In this document: positions 1 through 12,800 of the stretch, piece by piece
Numbering within the stretch: the stretch's first letter is position 1
How the letters are laid out: each line of letters opens with the position of its first letter
Origin: Streblospio benedicti
Taxonomy: Eukaryota > Annelida > Polychaeta > Spionida > Spionidae
Assembly: GCA_019095985.1 (NCBI GenBank)
Contig: CM032667.1
Span: forward strand, 1,510,961 to 1,574,960
DNA length: 64,000 nucleotides
Direction: 5' to 3'
Notes under the pieces: generated by a model
The model's input: the letters and a program-made list of their open reading frames with translations, nothing else
Told to the model about the DNA's origin: nothing
Database searches by the model: none
Made by a program: the position numbers and the translations under genes

Positions 1-192
1 ATAATTTCATTAGAAAATTTTAGAATAATTTGATAACAAAGACACAAATATAGGTACATATGAGTAAATTTTGTTGGATTGTCTTTTCTAACACTGAGGT
101 TATTTACAATGTTATGAGACATATCTTATTAAAGTCTACGCACAAGTAGAACATCTTGTTCATGGAGCTTGAATCAACAAGTACCATGCTTA

Positions 193-619
193 GGGACCAT
201 TCAGTATTTATGACAGGGTGCGGTAGGAGGATTTTAGGGCAGGCCATGAACTTTTGTCACAATGTTTGGAGGAGGGGATATAAATTTTTTCACAAAAAGT
301 TTACCCCTATTTTTGAGAGATTCTGTACTAAAATTTATTGTTTTCACTCTATGTAATATCGATTCCTGGTAAGTTTTGAGCATATATATTGAGCCCTTGA
401 TATTCAGGGTGATTGTTTTATATTATGGATGTCCATCAAATAGGATTTGAGTTAACTGACAATGATTGCGTTAACCGTTGGGGGGGTGATCAATTTTTAT
501 CCCATGAAATTGAGGGGTGTACCAATTTTTTCACAGAGATTTGAGGGGGGTATCAATTTTTTCACAGCATTTTTGGAAAATCCCCTACCCCACCCCTGTC
601 ATAAATACTGAATGCTCTC
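193..619. mobile_element. Harbinger-like MITE, copy A
   Basis: The ends are inverted repeats (GGGACCATTCAGTATTTATG on the left; the right end inverted reads GAGAGCATTCAGTATTTATG). The element is flanked by TTA on both sides (190-192 and 620-622). A 3-bp TTA/TAA target duplication is the hallmark of the PIF/Harbinger superfamily. There is no transposase, so it is non-autonomous. The interior holds repeated G-rich blocks followed by ATCAATTTTT or CAATTTTTTCACA words. Confidence 0.75.
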
Positions 620-895
620 TTATATAGGCTGTATATACAACACCATGGAATAAATTTTGATAAACTTGTTGATGCAATTCCTGATATTGTGAGCTCCTTG
701 GTTAATGAATATTTTACATGAGATACTTTCTGTATCGAAAACTTTGGAATTTGATATATATTATAAAATATATTAAAATTTTTACAAACTATTTATTTTT
801 TTCTTGGTTTTACTGTAAATGTAAATGTAAACTGCAAAATTGCTAGAGCGGCACACACAGTGAGCCCGTGAACACACGCATCATGTGAATCCCAT

Positions 896-995
896 NNNNN
901 NNNNNNNNNNNNNNNNNNNNNNNNNNNNNNNNNNNNNNNNNNNNNNNNNNNNNNNNNNNNNNNNNNNNNNNNNNNNNNNNNNNNNNNNNNNNNNN
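896..995. other. Assembly gap (100 N)
   Basis: A run of exactly 100 N, which is usually an arbitrary placeholder rather than a measured size. It abuts the end of the first copy of the duplicated segment. Confidence 0.99.
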
Positions 996-1125
996 GAATG
1001 GTATGTGCACCAAACTGATTTGTAAATCTTCGCAACAAAGCATATACAGATCTATGTGGTGTCACCATCGGGAAAATGCCTAGTCTGAAAAGGATGAAGA
1101 CTATTGGTCTGAAAGACGTCCCAGC

Positions 1126-1245
1126 ATGTAGGATGGGTGGTAATGGTAGCACACCCGACTATGCACTATGCATACATGACCGGTCTGTAGTGCATCCAAA
1201 GGAGATTGTGAGTTTGAACCATGACCATCCAAAGCTTGACAAGGT
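1126..1245 (+). mobile_element. tRNA-derived SINE fragment, family 1
   Basis: The sequence TAATGGTAGCACACCCGAC is an RNA polymerase III A-box-like tRNA head. It is followed by ACCGGTCTG and a B-box-like GTGAGTTTGAACC. The same head occurs, better preserved, near 31750 and 32638. This copy is short and diverged. Confidence 0.6.
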
Positions 1246-1593
1246 TCCCCTAAATTGACACTGCTAATAATATGAGACATCATACCTTCAATGCTATATA
1301 GCTATATCATTCATAATCTTAACATGGATATTTTACAAAAAAAAAAATTTGTGGTTTTGATTCATTGGCATTTTGTGGCTATTTAATTTTGCAGTTTATG
1401 TATAATTTCATTAGAAAATTTTAGAATAATTTGATAACAAAGACACAAATATAGGTACATATGAGTAAATTTTGTTGGATTGTCTTTTCTAACACTGAGG
1501 TTATTTACAATGTTATAAGACATATCTTATTAAAGTCTACGCACAAGTAGAACATCTTGTTCATGGAGCTTGAATCAACAAGTACCATGCTTA

Positions 1594-1964
1594 GGGACCA
1601 TTCAGTATTTATGACAGGGTGCGGTAGGAGGATTTTAGGGCAGGCCATGAACTTTTGTCACAATGTTTTTGGAGGAGGATATAAATTTTTTTCACAAAAA
1701 GTTTACCCCTATTTTTGAGAGATTCTGTACTAAAATTTATTGTTTTATATTATGGATGTCCATCAAATAGGATTTGAGTTAATGATGACAATGATTTTGA
1801 GTTAACTGACAATGATTGGGGGGGAGGTGATCAATTTTTATCCCATGAAATTGAGGGGTGTACCAATTTTTTCACAGAGATTTGAGGGGGGTGGCTATCA
1901 ATTTTTTCACAGCATTTTTGGAAAATCCCCCTACCCCACCCTGTCATAAATACTGAATGCTCTC
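1594..1964. mobile_element. Harbinger-like MITE, copy B
   Basis: The duplicate of the element at 193-619, with the same inverted ends and TTA flanks (1591-1593, 1965-1967). It is about 55 bp shorter because of an internal deletion. It was copied along with the surrounding segment, not inserted independently, because the flanks match beyond the target duplication. Confidence 0.75.
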
Positions 1965-2489
1965 TTATATAGGCTGTATATACAACACCATGGAATAAAT
2001 TTTGATAAACTTGTTGATGCAATTCCTGATATTGTGAGCTCCTTGGTTAATGAATATTTACATGCGATACTTTCTGTATCGAAAACTTTGGAATTTGATA
2101 TATATTATAAAATATATTAAAATTTTTTACAAACTATTTATTTTTGCGGTTTTACTGTAAATGTAAATGTAAACTGCAAAATTCGCTAGAGCGGCACACA
2201 GTGAGCCCGTGAACACACGCATCATGTGAATCCCATTTTTTAAAACGAAAATAAATGATATCTAGTAAACAATCTCCTTCTCTAAACATATTTTTCAACA
2301 CCAATTATCACCATTGATAATGTTTGGTTTGAATATTTCATATTCAACTGTTTTCCTATCAATAAAATAGAATTTTATATGCCATTCACGGCTAAGTGTG
2401 CACTAAAAAAACTCATGGGATGTGCGTGTGTCGCTCTAACTAAATTGTGTGCAAATATTTCTAATTTTACAGTATAATGCATGCAATAC

Positions 2490-3436
2490 CTTTGAAGCTT
2501 ATCTGCTAATAAACTTCCCCATCCTCCAACGTTACTGAACGCATACTGAAAAAACACATCAAACTGGTCACAATTTTAGTTGGGATAAAACAGTTCTAGT
2601 TGCAGTCGCCAGAGTTCTGACATACCTCAGAGTCTCGTAACACGTACATTTAGTGACGTGACGAGACTCTGACCTATGTCAATACTCTGGCGACTGCATC
2701 TACCGTAAACACTTCTGATGGCATTTGGGGCCCCCCCCCCCTAGTGTATATATGCACTGGGTCACTGAGTTGGTGCAAATGCACGTTCATGTTCATGTCA
2801 CTTTTAAAAATAGGCTAGATGAATTCCTGTCAATTCAATTCAATTTAATAATGTTCTATTATACTGACATGTGACAATTACAATATATAATCATGTATAA
2901 ATAAGTGAATAACAATTAATGTCACCCAGCCAACTTGGCTTACAAGTCAGTGTGAAGGCAGCAGCATCTAACTGTGGACAAATTTATCAGTTTGTGACAA
3001 GTTGTAAAATTCAGGACAGTTATGTACAATTTTCTGCTACATATCCTGTCTGAAATTATCATATTTAGCATATATACATAAGAAGTGAAACTAGTCTTCT
3101 ATATTGTTTTCATTACAGACTAGACGAACTCTTTCTTCTTATTTTAGCTGTGTAAAGGTAGTTCATGTATAAAACCTGAAGCCAGAAAGACCAGAATTTT
3201 TTTATAATGCTTTTTTAATTTTGATCATATAAATGTACCGAACATAATCAGCAACAATAATTGCGGTAAATCATCTATATTTTATATATTTTTACACATG
3301 GACTACCTTAAGATTTCGTATTATAAATGACTGGAAATGTGATGATTTATTGTGTTTAATTAATTAGTATCTAAATGATATGTTAATGAATGACAGGTAA
3401 CAGGCCGGATAGGCCCATATTGCCAAAAATTTATTA

Positions 3437-3504
<68 letters not shown>

Positions 3505-4206
3505 ACTACAGGTCTGTAGCAAGGGTTAGAAAAATGAGGGGGCACAGAAACGTATTGATGCGAGCTGAAACGCGGTGAAGCCAAATCTAGGGGCTCTGGG
3601 GGCATGCTCCCCCGAAAATTTTTAATTTTTGCAGTAAAAATGATGGCGCGAGCATTTGTGTCGATCCCAGCACACACACACACACACACACCGAGAAAAT
3701 TGTGAAAATTAGTTACTCTGAGAGCAATACTGGTGCATTTTCTGCAAGCCAAATAAAGATTTTTTTTTTCAAAAAAAGTTAGGGGACTCTTTTTAATATT
3801 TTCACACCAAAATCTGGCAAAAAAGAGAGTAGGCACGTGCCCCACTGGCCCCACCGTTTGCTATGGGCCTGTACTGCTACTACTACTGTTGTCAATTAAG
3901 AGTTTGATTGGGGCCTGTACTGCTACTATGGGCTACTGTTGTCAGGAGGTCGTAATTAAGCAGTTAGCCCATCAACTACAAACATTGGGACTCAGTGATC
4001 GTGGTTTGCTTCTAGACCTGTTGACTACTGACAGTTCTCACCTGCGTGATCGAGTCTCCGTATAAGATTATTCTAGGCCATTTCAATTTTGCAGGTGTAG
4101 CCATTTCTGGGGTAGGTTTTGCTTCAGTTGCCATTAAAATTAATACACATACGATTGTTAAAATAGAGAATAACACCACTAAAATACCAATCCACTTTGG
4201 CACCAT
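2490..4206 (-). CDS. IAH1-like GDSL/SGNH esterase, 5' part (two exons)
   Basis: Exon 1 (4206-4042, 55 codons) begins MVPKWIG, carries one hydrophobic segment at about residues 6-27 (a signal anchor), and ends in WPRIILYGDSITQ, the block I motif of SGNH hydrolases with the catalytic Ser in GDS. Exon 2 (2545-2490) reads YAFSNVGGWGSLLADKLQ, matching the GGWGxxLADRL block of isoamyl acetate-hydrolysing esterase 1. The CAG/GTGAG donor and CAG acceptor agree in phase. Family knowledge: IAH1 cleaves short acyl esters. The N-terminal membrane anchor is not typical of the cytosolic IAH1 enzyme and may place this one in a membrane. Later exons (the GxND and DxxH blocks) are not found in 1-2489 and probably lie outside the window or in the gap. 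A MITE sits directly upstream of the ATG. Confidence 0.82.
2601..2699. repeat. Imperfect palindrome (foldback), about 45-bp arms
   Basis: The left arm starts TGCAGTCGCCAGAG and the right arm ends CTCTGGCGACTGCA, with GAGTCTCGT against ACGAGACTC inside. It lies in intron 1 of the esterase gene. It has no coding capacity and is likely a miniature foldback element. Confidence 0.8.
3405..3875. repeat. Decayed interspersed repeat with GGCCCATA / TATGGGCC ends
   Basis: The left end reads ATAGGCCCATATTG and the right end CTATGGGCCTGTACTG, which are inverted relative to each other. The interior has the CTG tract and a GCATGCTCCCCC motif that recurs (inverted) near 8832 in an RB1 intron. No transposase was seen. 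Confidence 0.45.
3440..3503 (+). repeat. (CTG)n microsatellite, about 21 units
   Basis: An uninterrupted run of CTG units (CAG on the strand of the esterase gene), inside intron 1 of that gene. A (CA)n tract follows near 3670-3691. Both lie in a G/C-patchy repeat that contains GGGGGCATGCTCCCCC. Confidence 0.97.
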
Positions 4207-4208
4207 AA

Positions 4209-4386
4209 GGGACCGTTCATTATTTATGGTGAGGGGCCGAAGGAAATTAAGGGGGCGGAAACTTTGTACATGGAAATTGAGGACGGGCCGTCAACTTTGT
4301 ACATGAAAAAAGAGGGGGGTCACCAACTTTGTACAGAATTTTTCAGAAAATCCTCCACCCTCTCCCTATAAATAATGGACGATCCC
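4209..4386. mobile_element. Harbinger-like MITE abutting a start codon
   Basis: The left end is GGGACCGTTCATTATTTATG and the right end inverted reads GGGATCGTCCATTATTTATA. Both sides carry TAA (4206-4208 and 4387-4389), the target duplication expected for PIF/Harbinger elements. Its ends resemble those of the MITE at 193-619. The left target copy overlaps the ATG of the IAH1-like gene (4204-4206 read on the minus strand), so the element now forms the immediate 5' leader of that gene. Confidence 0.8.
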
Positions 4387-4389
4387 TAA

Positions 4390-6839
4390 CACGGCAGAAC
4401 ACATGCACAAACAAAACCGTTCTAATGAAAGATTGGGAGTAATGGGGGAGGGCTCAAATTTTAATTATATACCATCTGTAAACATTTAGCCATAGATTAA
4501 ACATTTTCTTGTTGGGGTTCTAGGTGATTAAAAAAAAAGAAAAGGGTCGGAAAGGGTGGAGAGGGGATATACTCAATTTTTAGGACATCAATCTAGTAAC
4601 CACAAATACGTGACCCAGTTATAGGTTAAGCCCTCCCTCCCTATATACTGATAGAATTTGTAAAGGCATATTGGTATGGTTATATTAGTCCTAGCTTTAA
4701 TCAACCTTAGACTAAAAATCAAAGAATCAACACATCAATTTGTTTTTGTTAAATTCTTTATTATCAAATTTATAACTGTAAAACACTAAAATAAATAGGC
4801 TATTTAACAAATTGCTTGATTAGTATATATTTCTAAATAAATGCAAGGTGTTCAAGCAATTAGGTTTCAAAATTAGAATTTTACCTACATGTACCACAAT
4901 ACAAATTTCCATGAAATTAAAACAAAATAATTCATTTTATGTATATTTACAATTCTGTGCAAAATAATAAATTTTAATACAGTAAAAATAATAAATAGCT
5001 TTTTACAAAAATGATATGTTTGCATAATGTTAAAAATCTGAATAATCTTTAAAATTCATCTCTCAAAAACATAATCTTATACTTGAAATATATCATAATA
5101 TACCAATACACCGGCTGTTTGCAAATAAAAGGTCATCTTATCAAGATTATCTAAAACATATTTTCAAAACAAACATTTCATTAGTATGATTATTTTTGTC
5201 TGATCTCTGTTGTAAGATTTGAACTGAAAATAGTAAAAATTTTCATTTTTTAATTCAATTCTTACAGCAAAGATCAGACAATAATAATCACAAGAAGAAC
5301 CACTGATGCTCAACTCGTAAAATTAATAAATAAGATAAAAAGAGTACATTTGTCATTAACAACAGAACACATTAAATAGCAACTCAATTCACACTTAAAA
5401 TCTACAAATGAAATTCAAAACATTTTCAAAACATCACATAGTAAGCGCAATATATTGTGACGCATTACTATTAGACTTGGGTTGAGACAAAAAAGTTTGT
5501 AAATAGCTGGTTTAAATATTTAGGAAATATGAAATAACTCTGTTTCAATAGTATACATACTACTCATACACATAGTTCATACCCAGACTTCATACTTACA
5601 TATCAAATATTTCTATCATATAGTCTATCTCAGTAATACAATTAAAAATTTGTCAATAAATACCAGGGTATCAATGATTTTATATCTTTTCCATCGGATA
5701 TAATAAAAAGTGCTTTCATTTACTACACCTTGCTTTCCCAAACTATTATGCTAGGAGTCAATAGACATAAAAAGATACAAGAAGCTTTTCCAGTTAGTTA
5801 TGATTGTACAAACATGATATTTCTACTATACCTAATAGTAGCATAATACTTTTTTGTTCATATGAGATCAAAAGTAAATATACACGAACACCGTTTACTT
5901 CTTGAAAGGATAAGAATGTAAATAATGTATAAATGGAATTTTACACATGGTGTAATGAACACTATAAATTTCACTTGTGTCTCTGTAAAAACTTAAACCA
6001 ATAAATAATTGCCTAAATTTAAAGTACTTTTTCATATTTTATGGCCATTGAATGTCCAAAGTACTTTTGTCAACAGTATCTACTTATTCCTATAAAAACA
6101 TTATGTGAAGAAGCATTTTCTACATAAACGTACATAATTAACAAAAAAACGCAACAAGGAGATCTACATTTCACCTTAAGTTCATTGCTTGTCTCTAAGT
6201 AAATGCAAATCATGCTCGGATTGTAAACCTTATATTCAGGTTTCACATAAACTTTTAATTGCACTGTTTTCAGTGGACATGTTGAAAATGGAAGATTTTT
6301 GTTTGCTTTGATAAAAACAAATAACCAACGTTAAACACAGAGATCCAATAGCACCCTCATCATGGCTTTGGGTTTAGCCTGCAAAAATTAATACGATCAT
6401 TTAACATCATGATGATATATATCATATACTTATCATACATACTTAAATATTGATACAAATGGGGATACACTACCATTAGAGTGATTGTAATAAAGAGTGA
6501 CATTTTCATTTCTCTAAATTTGAAGAGACCATTTATCTTAAAACGATATTTTGTCTAGTTTTAGATCAAGGGATAACAAACATGTGATTGAAACGTATTT
6601 AGCTACATACAGCTTATCATAAAGAGATTTTCTTATCTTAAACACTAATTGTTGAATGAATCCTAGTTTTTCAACTGTAAATATTTTTGACCATCTATAT
6701 CAGCTACTACAATACAACACAAATCATCTTACATTATCAAACTTTGCAAAGTGCATCGAACATGAAATTTTTCAAGTTTACAGTAATCTTTCAACTTGAA
6801 TAAACATTCAATTAGGATTATGACAGCTTTGTCAAAACG
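4390..6839 (-). other. AT-rich, gene-free; probable RB1 3' UTR
   Basis: I see no open frame with coding character. Downstream of the RB1 stop (6840) the sequence stays AT-rich to about 4740. An AATAAA on the minus strand (4757-4762) could be the poly(A) signal, which would imply a 3' UTR of about 2.1 kb. This is an inference from composition and one hexamer only. Confidence 0.4.
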
Positions 6840-9800
6840 TCAGTACCGGTCATTCTCCTGACTGCCCGCCTCTCGTTCCGTGGCTGGCGGCTGCTGCTGC
6901 TGCTCTGCTGCTACTGCTGTCTGCTGAATTCGACGCACAACAATCACGTCATCCACAGAAAACTTGTCACTGGCAAAAACAAAGAAAGAAAAGATCATAA
7001 CCCACCATAAATCCACCCAAGAACAGCACCTGTCTTTATTCAAAATCCCAATTCTCAAAACAAAAAAGCACCTATTACTGTATGATGTATATAAAAACCT
7101 CTATATGTGACCATCTCCTTCAAATGACCACTGTACACGCAGACCACAAGAGTTCTTCACTTTTGAATTAACCGTTATAATGGGTTGTGGAATAATTCTT
7201 ATTGAACACGTGATCTTATATAAAGTATAGCGGATGAACTGCAGTAATATTATTTCATACAAAAGTATACAGTGACATGAAAGCCTGTTGGTTCCAGTTA
7301 CCTTTTCAGATCTATGTCGTCAAACTTGAGGCGTTTGGCGCGTGAGCCCAGTGTGGCAGAAGGCGAGCGTTTGTTGATGGCCCGCATCGACTCATTGATC
7401 GTGCGTAACTTCTCAGACGACTACCAAAACACAACAGATATGGACATTACCAAATTTATCAGCACCATGTCTGATTGAAGAGATCACAATAGATGCTTGA
7501 AAATGTCTAAAAAGTAGTATAAAACTATAAAATGACCGCAACTAGTTTTGATTAAAAAAGAAAAATATTTTAATTTTTCCAATTCATTTTATATGCACAT
7601 ATTTCACCTACCAGAATATCTATAGGATTGCTGGCTAGCAAAACTTTACCACCACCTTCAACAATCCGAATAGAAGCATTCAGCCTCTTTGAAAAATCAC
7701 CACAGGGAATTAGACTGATGTGACCAGTATCAGCTCATGCACTCACCCCCAGGTTATCTCCAAAGCTGTAGAGCTGGCGCGACCGCGGCGTCATGTGTGT
7801 GGGCGTCAGCGGCAGGCTGATGGTGCCTGGCGCGGGTGACACGCGCACCACGGAGACCGATGCAGGAGATGCTGCCGACTTCTTCATGGGAGAGATGAAG
7901 AAATTGGTGCGACCGGGAAGTCTGCAAGCACATGGTGCAGTCTATAGGGATACTCTTAGCCTCCTTCTTGTCATAGTTTTCTAGGTTCACAATCTTATGA
8001 ATGGTATGGCGTTAAAAAAAAATCAGCCGCATTCTGAAATGCGCTACAAAGCATAATGCATCACTCAGCAACCTAATAGTAATCGGGTAGCTTTCAAAAT
8101 GAGAAAGATGGCACTCACGAGTAGACTGGTGATGCTGTGAGGGACGGGTTTCTGTTGGGCACCGGGGACATGTTGTTGGCTACAGACGCAGCAGGCTGGA
8201 ACATGCCAAATGATACCACTTTAAGTCTGAACAAGTTACCAAAAGCTAAAAGGTAGTCCTTGAGCTCTTCCAATCTTAGTGATTCCTTTATAATTAAATT
8301 ACTCTAATCATCAAACCAAACTTTCATTTTGTCTATTTGATTTTGACACAATCATAATCCTTACTACACGCATAATTTTAGTTATTAAAAATATGAACTT
8401 AGATTTCATTTTTTTGATTCCTTCTACCATTTTTGTCTTAGATGTCTTAGATGTCTTAAATATGAACTTAGATTTCACTTTTTTGATTCCTTCTACAATT
8501 TTTGTCTTTTAATATCATGTACAATAAGTAAAAATCTATGTAGTTGACAGGGAATATCTCTTACACTCGCCACTAGCCAAAACATAGTGCTTAATCCACT
8601 TGGCAAGTAGGCTTCAATTTACACCTGCCACTTTGGCGATTGCCTTTTCTATAAAGTTTTTTTTTATCAAATACATGTATGTGTTAACGTTAACCGTAAT
8701 AATGTGTAAAATCATTGAAAAACAAAAAAAAAATGATATAAATACCTCCATTTCATCAAAATAAAAACAACTACTTTCTCAGAAAAGAAATGCACCGGAG
8801 AGCTTCTAGACACATCCATTTCAAAAAATTTCTGGGGGAGCATGCCCCCAGATCCCCCTAGCTATACTTAGCGCCTATAGCGCTTGACGCCGCTTGTAAC
8901 CGTGCCTTTGGCGCTCCCCTTTTCAGCAACTTCGGATTTTGGCCAGTGCCCTTTCAATATCACCTGCCAAATTTTGGCAAGTGCCAATAATATTTGGCTA
9001 GTGCTCCTGTTATAGCACTGGCCACTAGTATGTGGACGGTTAACCAGATAACCGGTCAATTTTCTAAGCATAACCGGTCCCTGCATTGACAAACCGGTTA
9101 TTGATTTTGATGATTATTTTCATGCCCAAGCTATATATCCCATATATTTCATTAATTTTGCGTGATTTAACATTTTTGGCAGTTCAAATTGCCTTGCTGG
9201 TGAACGTAAAAGACGAAATGCATAAACCGCGATTTTTTTAAACGGTAATTGATACAGGGTGTCCAATCAATATATCCAGTCGCAGTATCGTTTCGCTTTC
9301 CTGAAAATAGCATGAAATACTTGGATGAGCGATAATCGGCGGTTAATCGGTTACGGTTCGGTTACATAGAGCTGATTAACCGGTCTCAATTTTCTCGAAC
9401 CGTCCACACACTACTGGCCACATTGGCTAGAGGTGTTTGAAATGAGAGATATTCCCTGAGTTGACTTCTATCATCATTTGTTTTAGAAACAAGCTGTTAC
9501 CTTAGCTACCATTCTGGTGGGGTCAGTGAGATAGTGTTTCAGACTGTGCATGAATATGTGGTTATAAAACACAATGATCGTGTCGTAGCGAGAACTTTGG
9601 ATCCACACATTCTTGTACACCTGAAATAATTTGCAACTTCTTAAATAAAACTTCCTAATATTTCTACGTGTTTGTGAGACAGCAATTATGAACGTCATAA
9701 CATCTATACTTAAAAAAATGTGGTTTATATTTCTAGTTTAAGGGTACAAATTTCTTTAGAGTTAATATACATATCAATTTTTGCTATTCAAAGATAGTTA

Positions 9801-12800
9801 TACTACAAATAATGAAAAGTTTTCCAATTGTCAGGACACCTACTGTTGGCCTTGACTTTTTTCCCCCCAAGACGCTTACAGTGTATATTCATAAGACATA
9901 ATCACTATACTAATCAAACTATGAAACTAATCAACCAAGAGCAATATAAAAACCAGTTTAATCAGTTATATTTACCTCCCGCCTGGCATGAGGGAGGGTT
10001 TTGTAGATATTGATGATTGTCTTGAACTTCACGTCGAGGTCCGAGGACACCCGACACACAGCAAAGATACAGCACATCACTAACTGCAAACATGATGGCA
10101 AAACACTGTCCATAACATATCCTCTACTTATTTAGATGCAATGCAACGTGACAAGTGATGTCGAGTGAGAATATTTCTAGAAAGAGATTGCCGCAAATTT
10201 AACTTTCATTCAAACAGAAGAAAAGGCATAATTAGTCATAACCTTGACACCAGCATGACATCATCACAATGGTCATGTTATAGTGATTGAGAGCATACGT
10301 TTGAAACTTTTTTCACGGATGATTTAATCCAGATTATCTCAAATTACAAGACTTTGAAAAATACAATACTAAGCTTTAATTACCATTCTTATAATTTAAG
10401 TTTATACCAACATTTATTTTTTCTAAATAGAGCTAGGAAAAAAATACCTGGTCCAGATGTCGGTCTTTAAGCATATCATACTTGTGTGATATGCAATATT
10501 CTAGACATTGCCAAATTTTAGTTTGCCACTGTAACATAAAGGAAATACTATTATGCAAATTATGTACAACGCCCTCTAAAATAACAATATCATGTTCCTA
10601 CATGTACTTTACATATTTAGTATTATCTGTACAACCATAATATCATAGGAAAATGCTCAATATCATGATCATCACTTACCAAATCTTTAGGTATTTCTAA
10701 TAACGTGCACATATTCTGCAGTCTTAGGTGGGCTAGCCTACATACTGGAAAGAGATTAGAAGAATATAATGAAATAGTGACACGTTACATTATATCTGAC
10801 TTCATTCCTTTAGTTAATGTATTTTGTCATTTGTATGCAGACTCATTTCTTAAGATATTAATAGTTTAACTTGGCATACATATTTTTTACCAAAAACTAT
10901 CAATGGGAAATTAATATCAAAAGTGTAAATACAAAATTATTTTTCATGTTTAAGATAAAAATACGTGTACTGAATCTCAAAAATAAATAAGTAATATCAG
11001 GAATTTATTCCTGGTAATATTTTACCAATCAGTCAAAAAACAATTCATCAACAGAATCATGCCATGTTATACTAACTACATGGCAGCCATGTTCGGTTAT
11101 TTGTAACACTAATCCGCGCAAATCATGAAAAGATGTTTAAAACGACGGCACTCACCTTTGTTGAAGAACATGTTGAGGCTGGGCGATTTTCTGGGCGGTG
11201 GTTGCTGTGAGGCGGGGGCAGGAGCTGGGGGCGCAGAGCCAGGGAACGGGGACAGGTAGAGGTGGGCGGAGCCTGCGGGGGGCGAGGCGAAGAGGGCCGC
11301 AGCTGCTGAGGGCGGAGCCTCACTGACAGACAACGCCATGAACAGCGGCGACGACTGCAAGACGAGGACAGAAAATGATGGCTTTTTGGGTACAAACAAA
11401 GGTTCTATAGCTTTAAAAAGACTGTACTGATGGTGAACAAATCTTGGCAAAGAGATTACTTGCAATTTTTGGAAAAATTACACAAATGATAAGAATAATG
11501 ATATTAGTATAGTATTGACCACTGATAGCAAAGATGTGCACGTCAATTGTGAACTCTAGTCCCAACCCCCAATAAAAGTTTAACTCATGGCTGTTCGACA
11601 TAGTAGAAGACAAAAATTTGTTCTTACCGACACCCAGGCTAGACTCTCCACGATCTGGTTTTCCACACATTGCAAGTGCTGAAAGCAGATAACATATTAA
11701 AGCTTATAAAAACACGATAGCTGAATCATCGACTGTCAAATGTTGGACCTATATCGCATCAACAACTTTTTTAAAACAAGTACATTATTGAAAAACAAAA
11801 CATACGACTTTTACGTCTTGTAAGTTTACAAAGTACACATATACTAAAAATTTACTTGAAAACTTTAACATCATATTGAGAGAGTTCACAAGTCGAACCT
11901 TGACAATATCCTTGGGCAGTTTGGTTTCTGCCTTGACGAAGCTCTCCAGCACCTTGACAAAGTCATACGCATGCAGGTGGAAGGTCTTGAGTACCCAGGG
12001 GAACAGCAGGTCCTGCTGGTCATCGTCATCCGCAACCGGAGAGTTCAGTGGACTTTGCCCTGTAAACACCGTTCAAAGTCACTCAGCTGTGTATTGACTC
12101 AGCACTGTCACCATAGACATTCACAAAAGTGCCGATTATGCATTAATACTGATTACTTTAAAATCTTCATGACCACGCAAGGGCAAACTTACTGTTAAGT
12201 AGAGAAATGGTATCTAGCGACCTAAATATCATTTTCTAAAGTGACTAACTTGGTTCCCAAAAATAATCATACAGTTTAAGGTTGAACTATGGCTAATTTT
12301 TAAACTTCAATTATGTGGGATAGCTCCTTACATGTTGATCCATAAGTTTTCATGACAACCTCCACGGCACATGCCAGGAGGCACTTGTGAAAGGTCACAT
12401 TATGGAGCAAAGCACTAAAGTCTTGTTGGGAGAGCCGCTCTTCCTCCTGAAAGATGGCACAAAAAAATCAGTTTATTTCAGACTACTGCATGGGTAGTAA
12501 TAATAAATACTCGTATCAAAGAGCACCCGAACCCTAAGAGAGTGCCCACCTCCGTAGGAGATCACACCCGAGACACGGGCCACACCATCAGCCCTAAAGA
12601 CTTTAAGATTGTGGCTCGTGAAGATCTAGATACGTAGAAAAATCAGGGAAGCTGTGATGATCCGCATACGGCGCCCTGAAATGAATCGCGACACTGGCTA
12701 TGACCTACCCCCCGTTTTCCTGCCACTGCTGTCATGTGATCCCCTCCGCCATGACGGTCACGTGACAATTTAAGGTCTGCCATTCGTACTGAAGAAGCTC

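Larger units (their letters stand above)
1..2236. repeat. Segment present twice beside an N gap
   Basis: Bases 1-895 match about 1402-2236 almost base for base, in direct orientation, apart from small indels (for example a short deletion in the MITE carried by each copy). The first copy stops exactly at the 100-N gap, while the second continues into new sequence after 2236. The 996-1401 spacer is single-copy here and contains a SINE head. This is either a real tandem duplication or two haplotypes placed side by side by the assembler. The segment lies in what should be intron or downstream sequence of the esterase gene and shows no coding potential. Confidence 0.9.

Noticed and set aside
3360-3854. 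164-codon frame with poly-alanine on the minus strand
   Set aside because: The alanines are the CTG microsatellite and the rest is a decayed repeat with no family resemblance.
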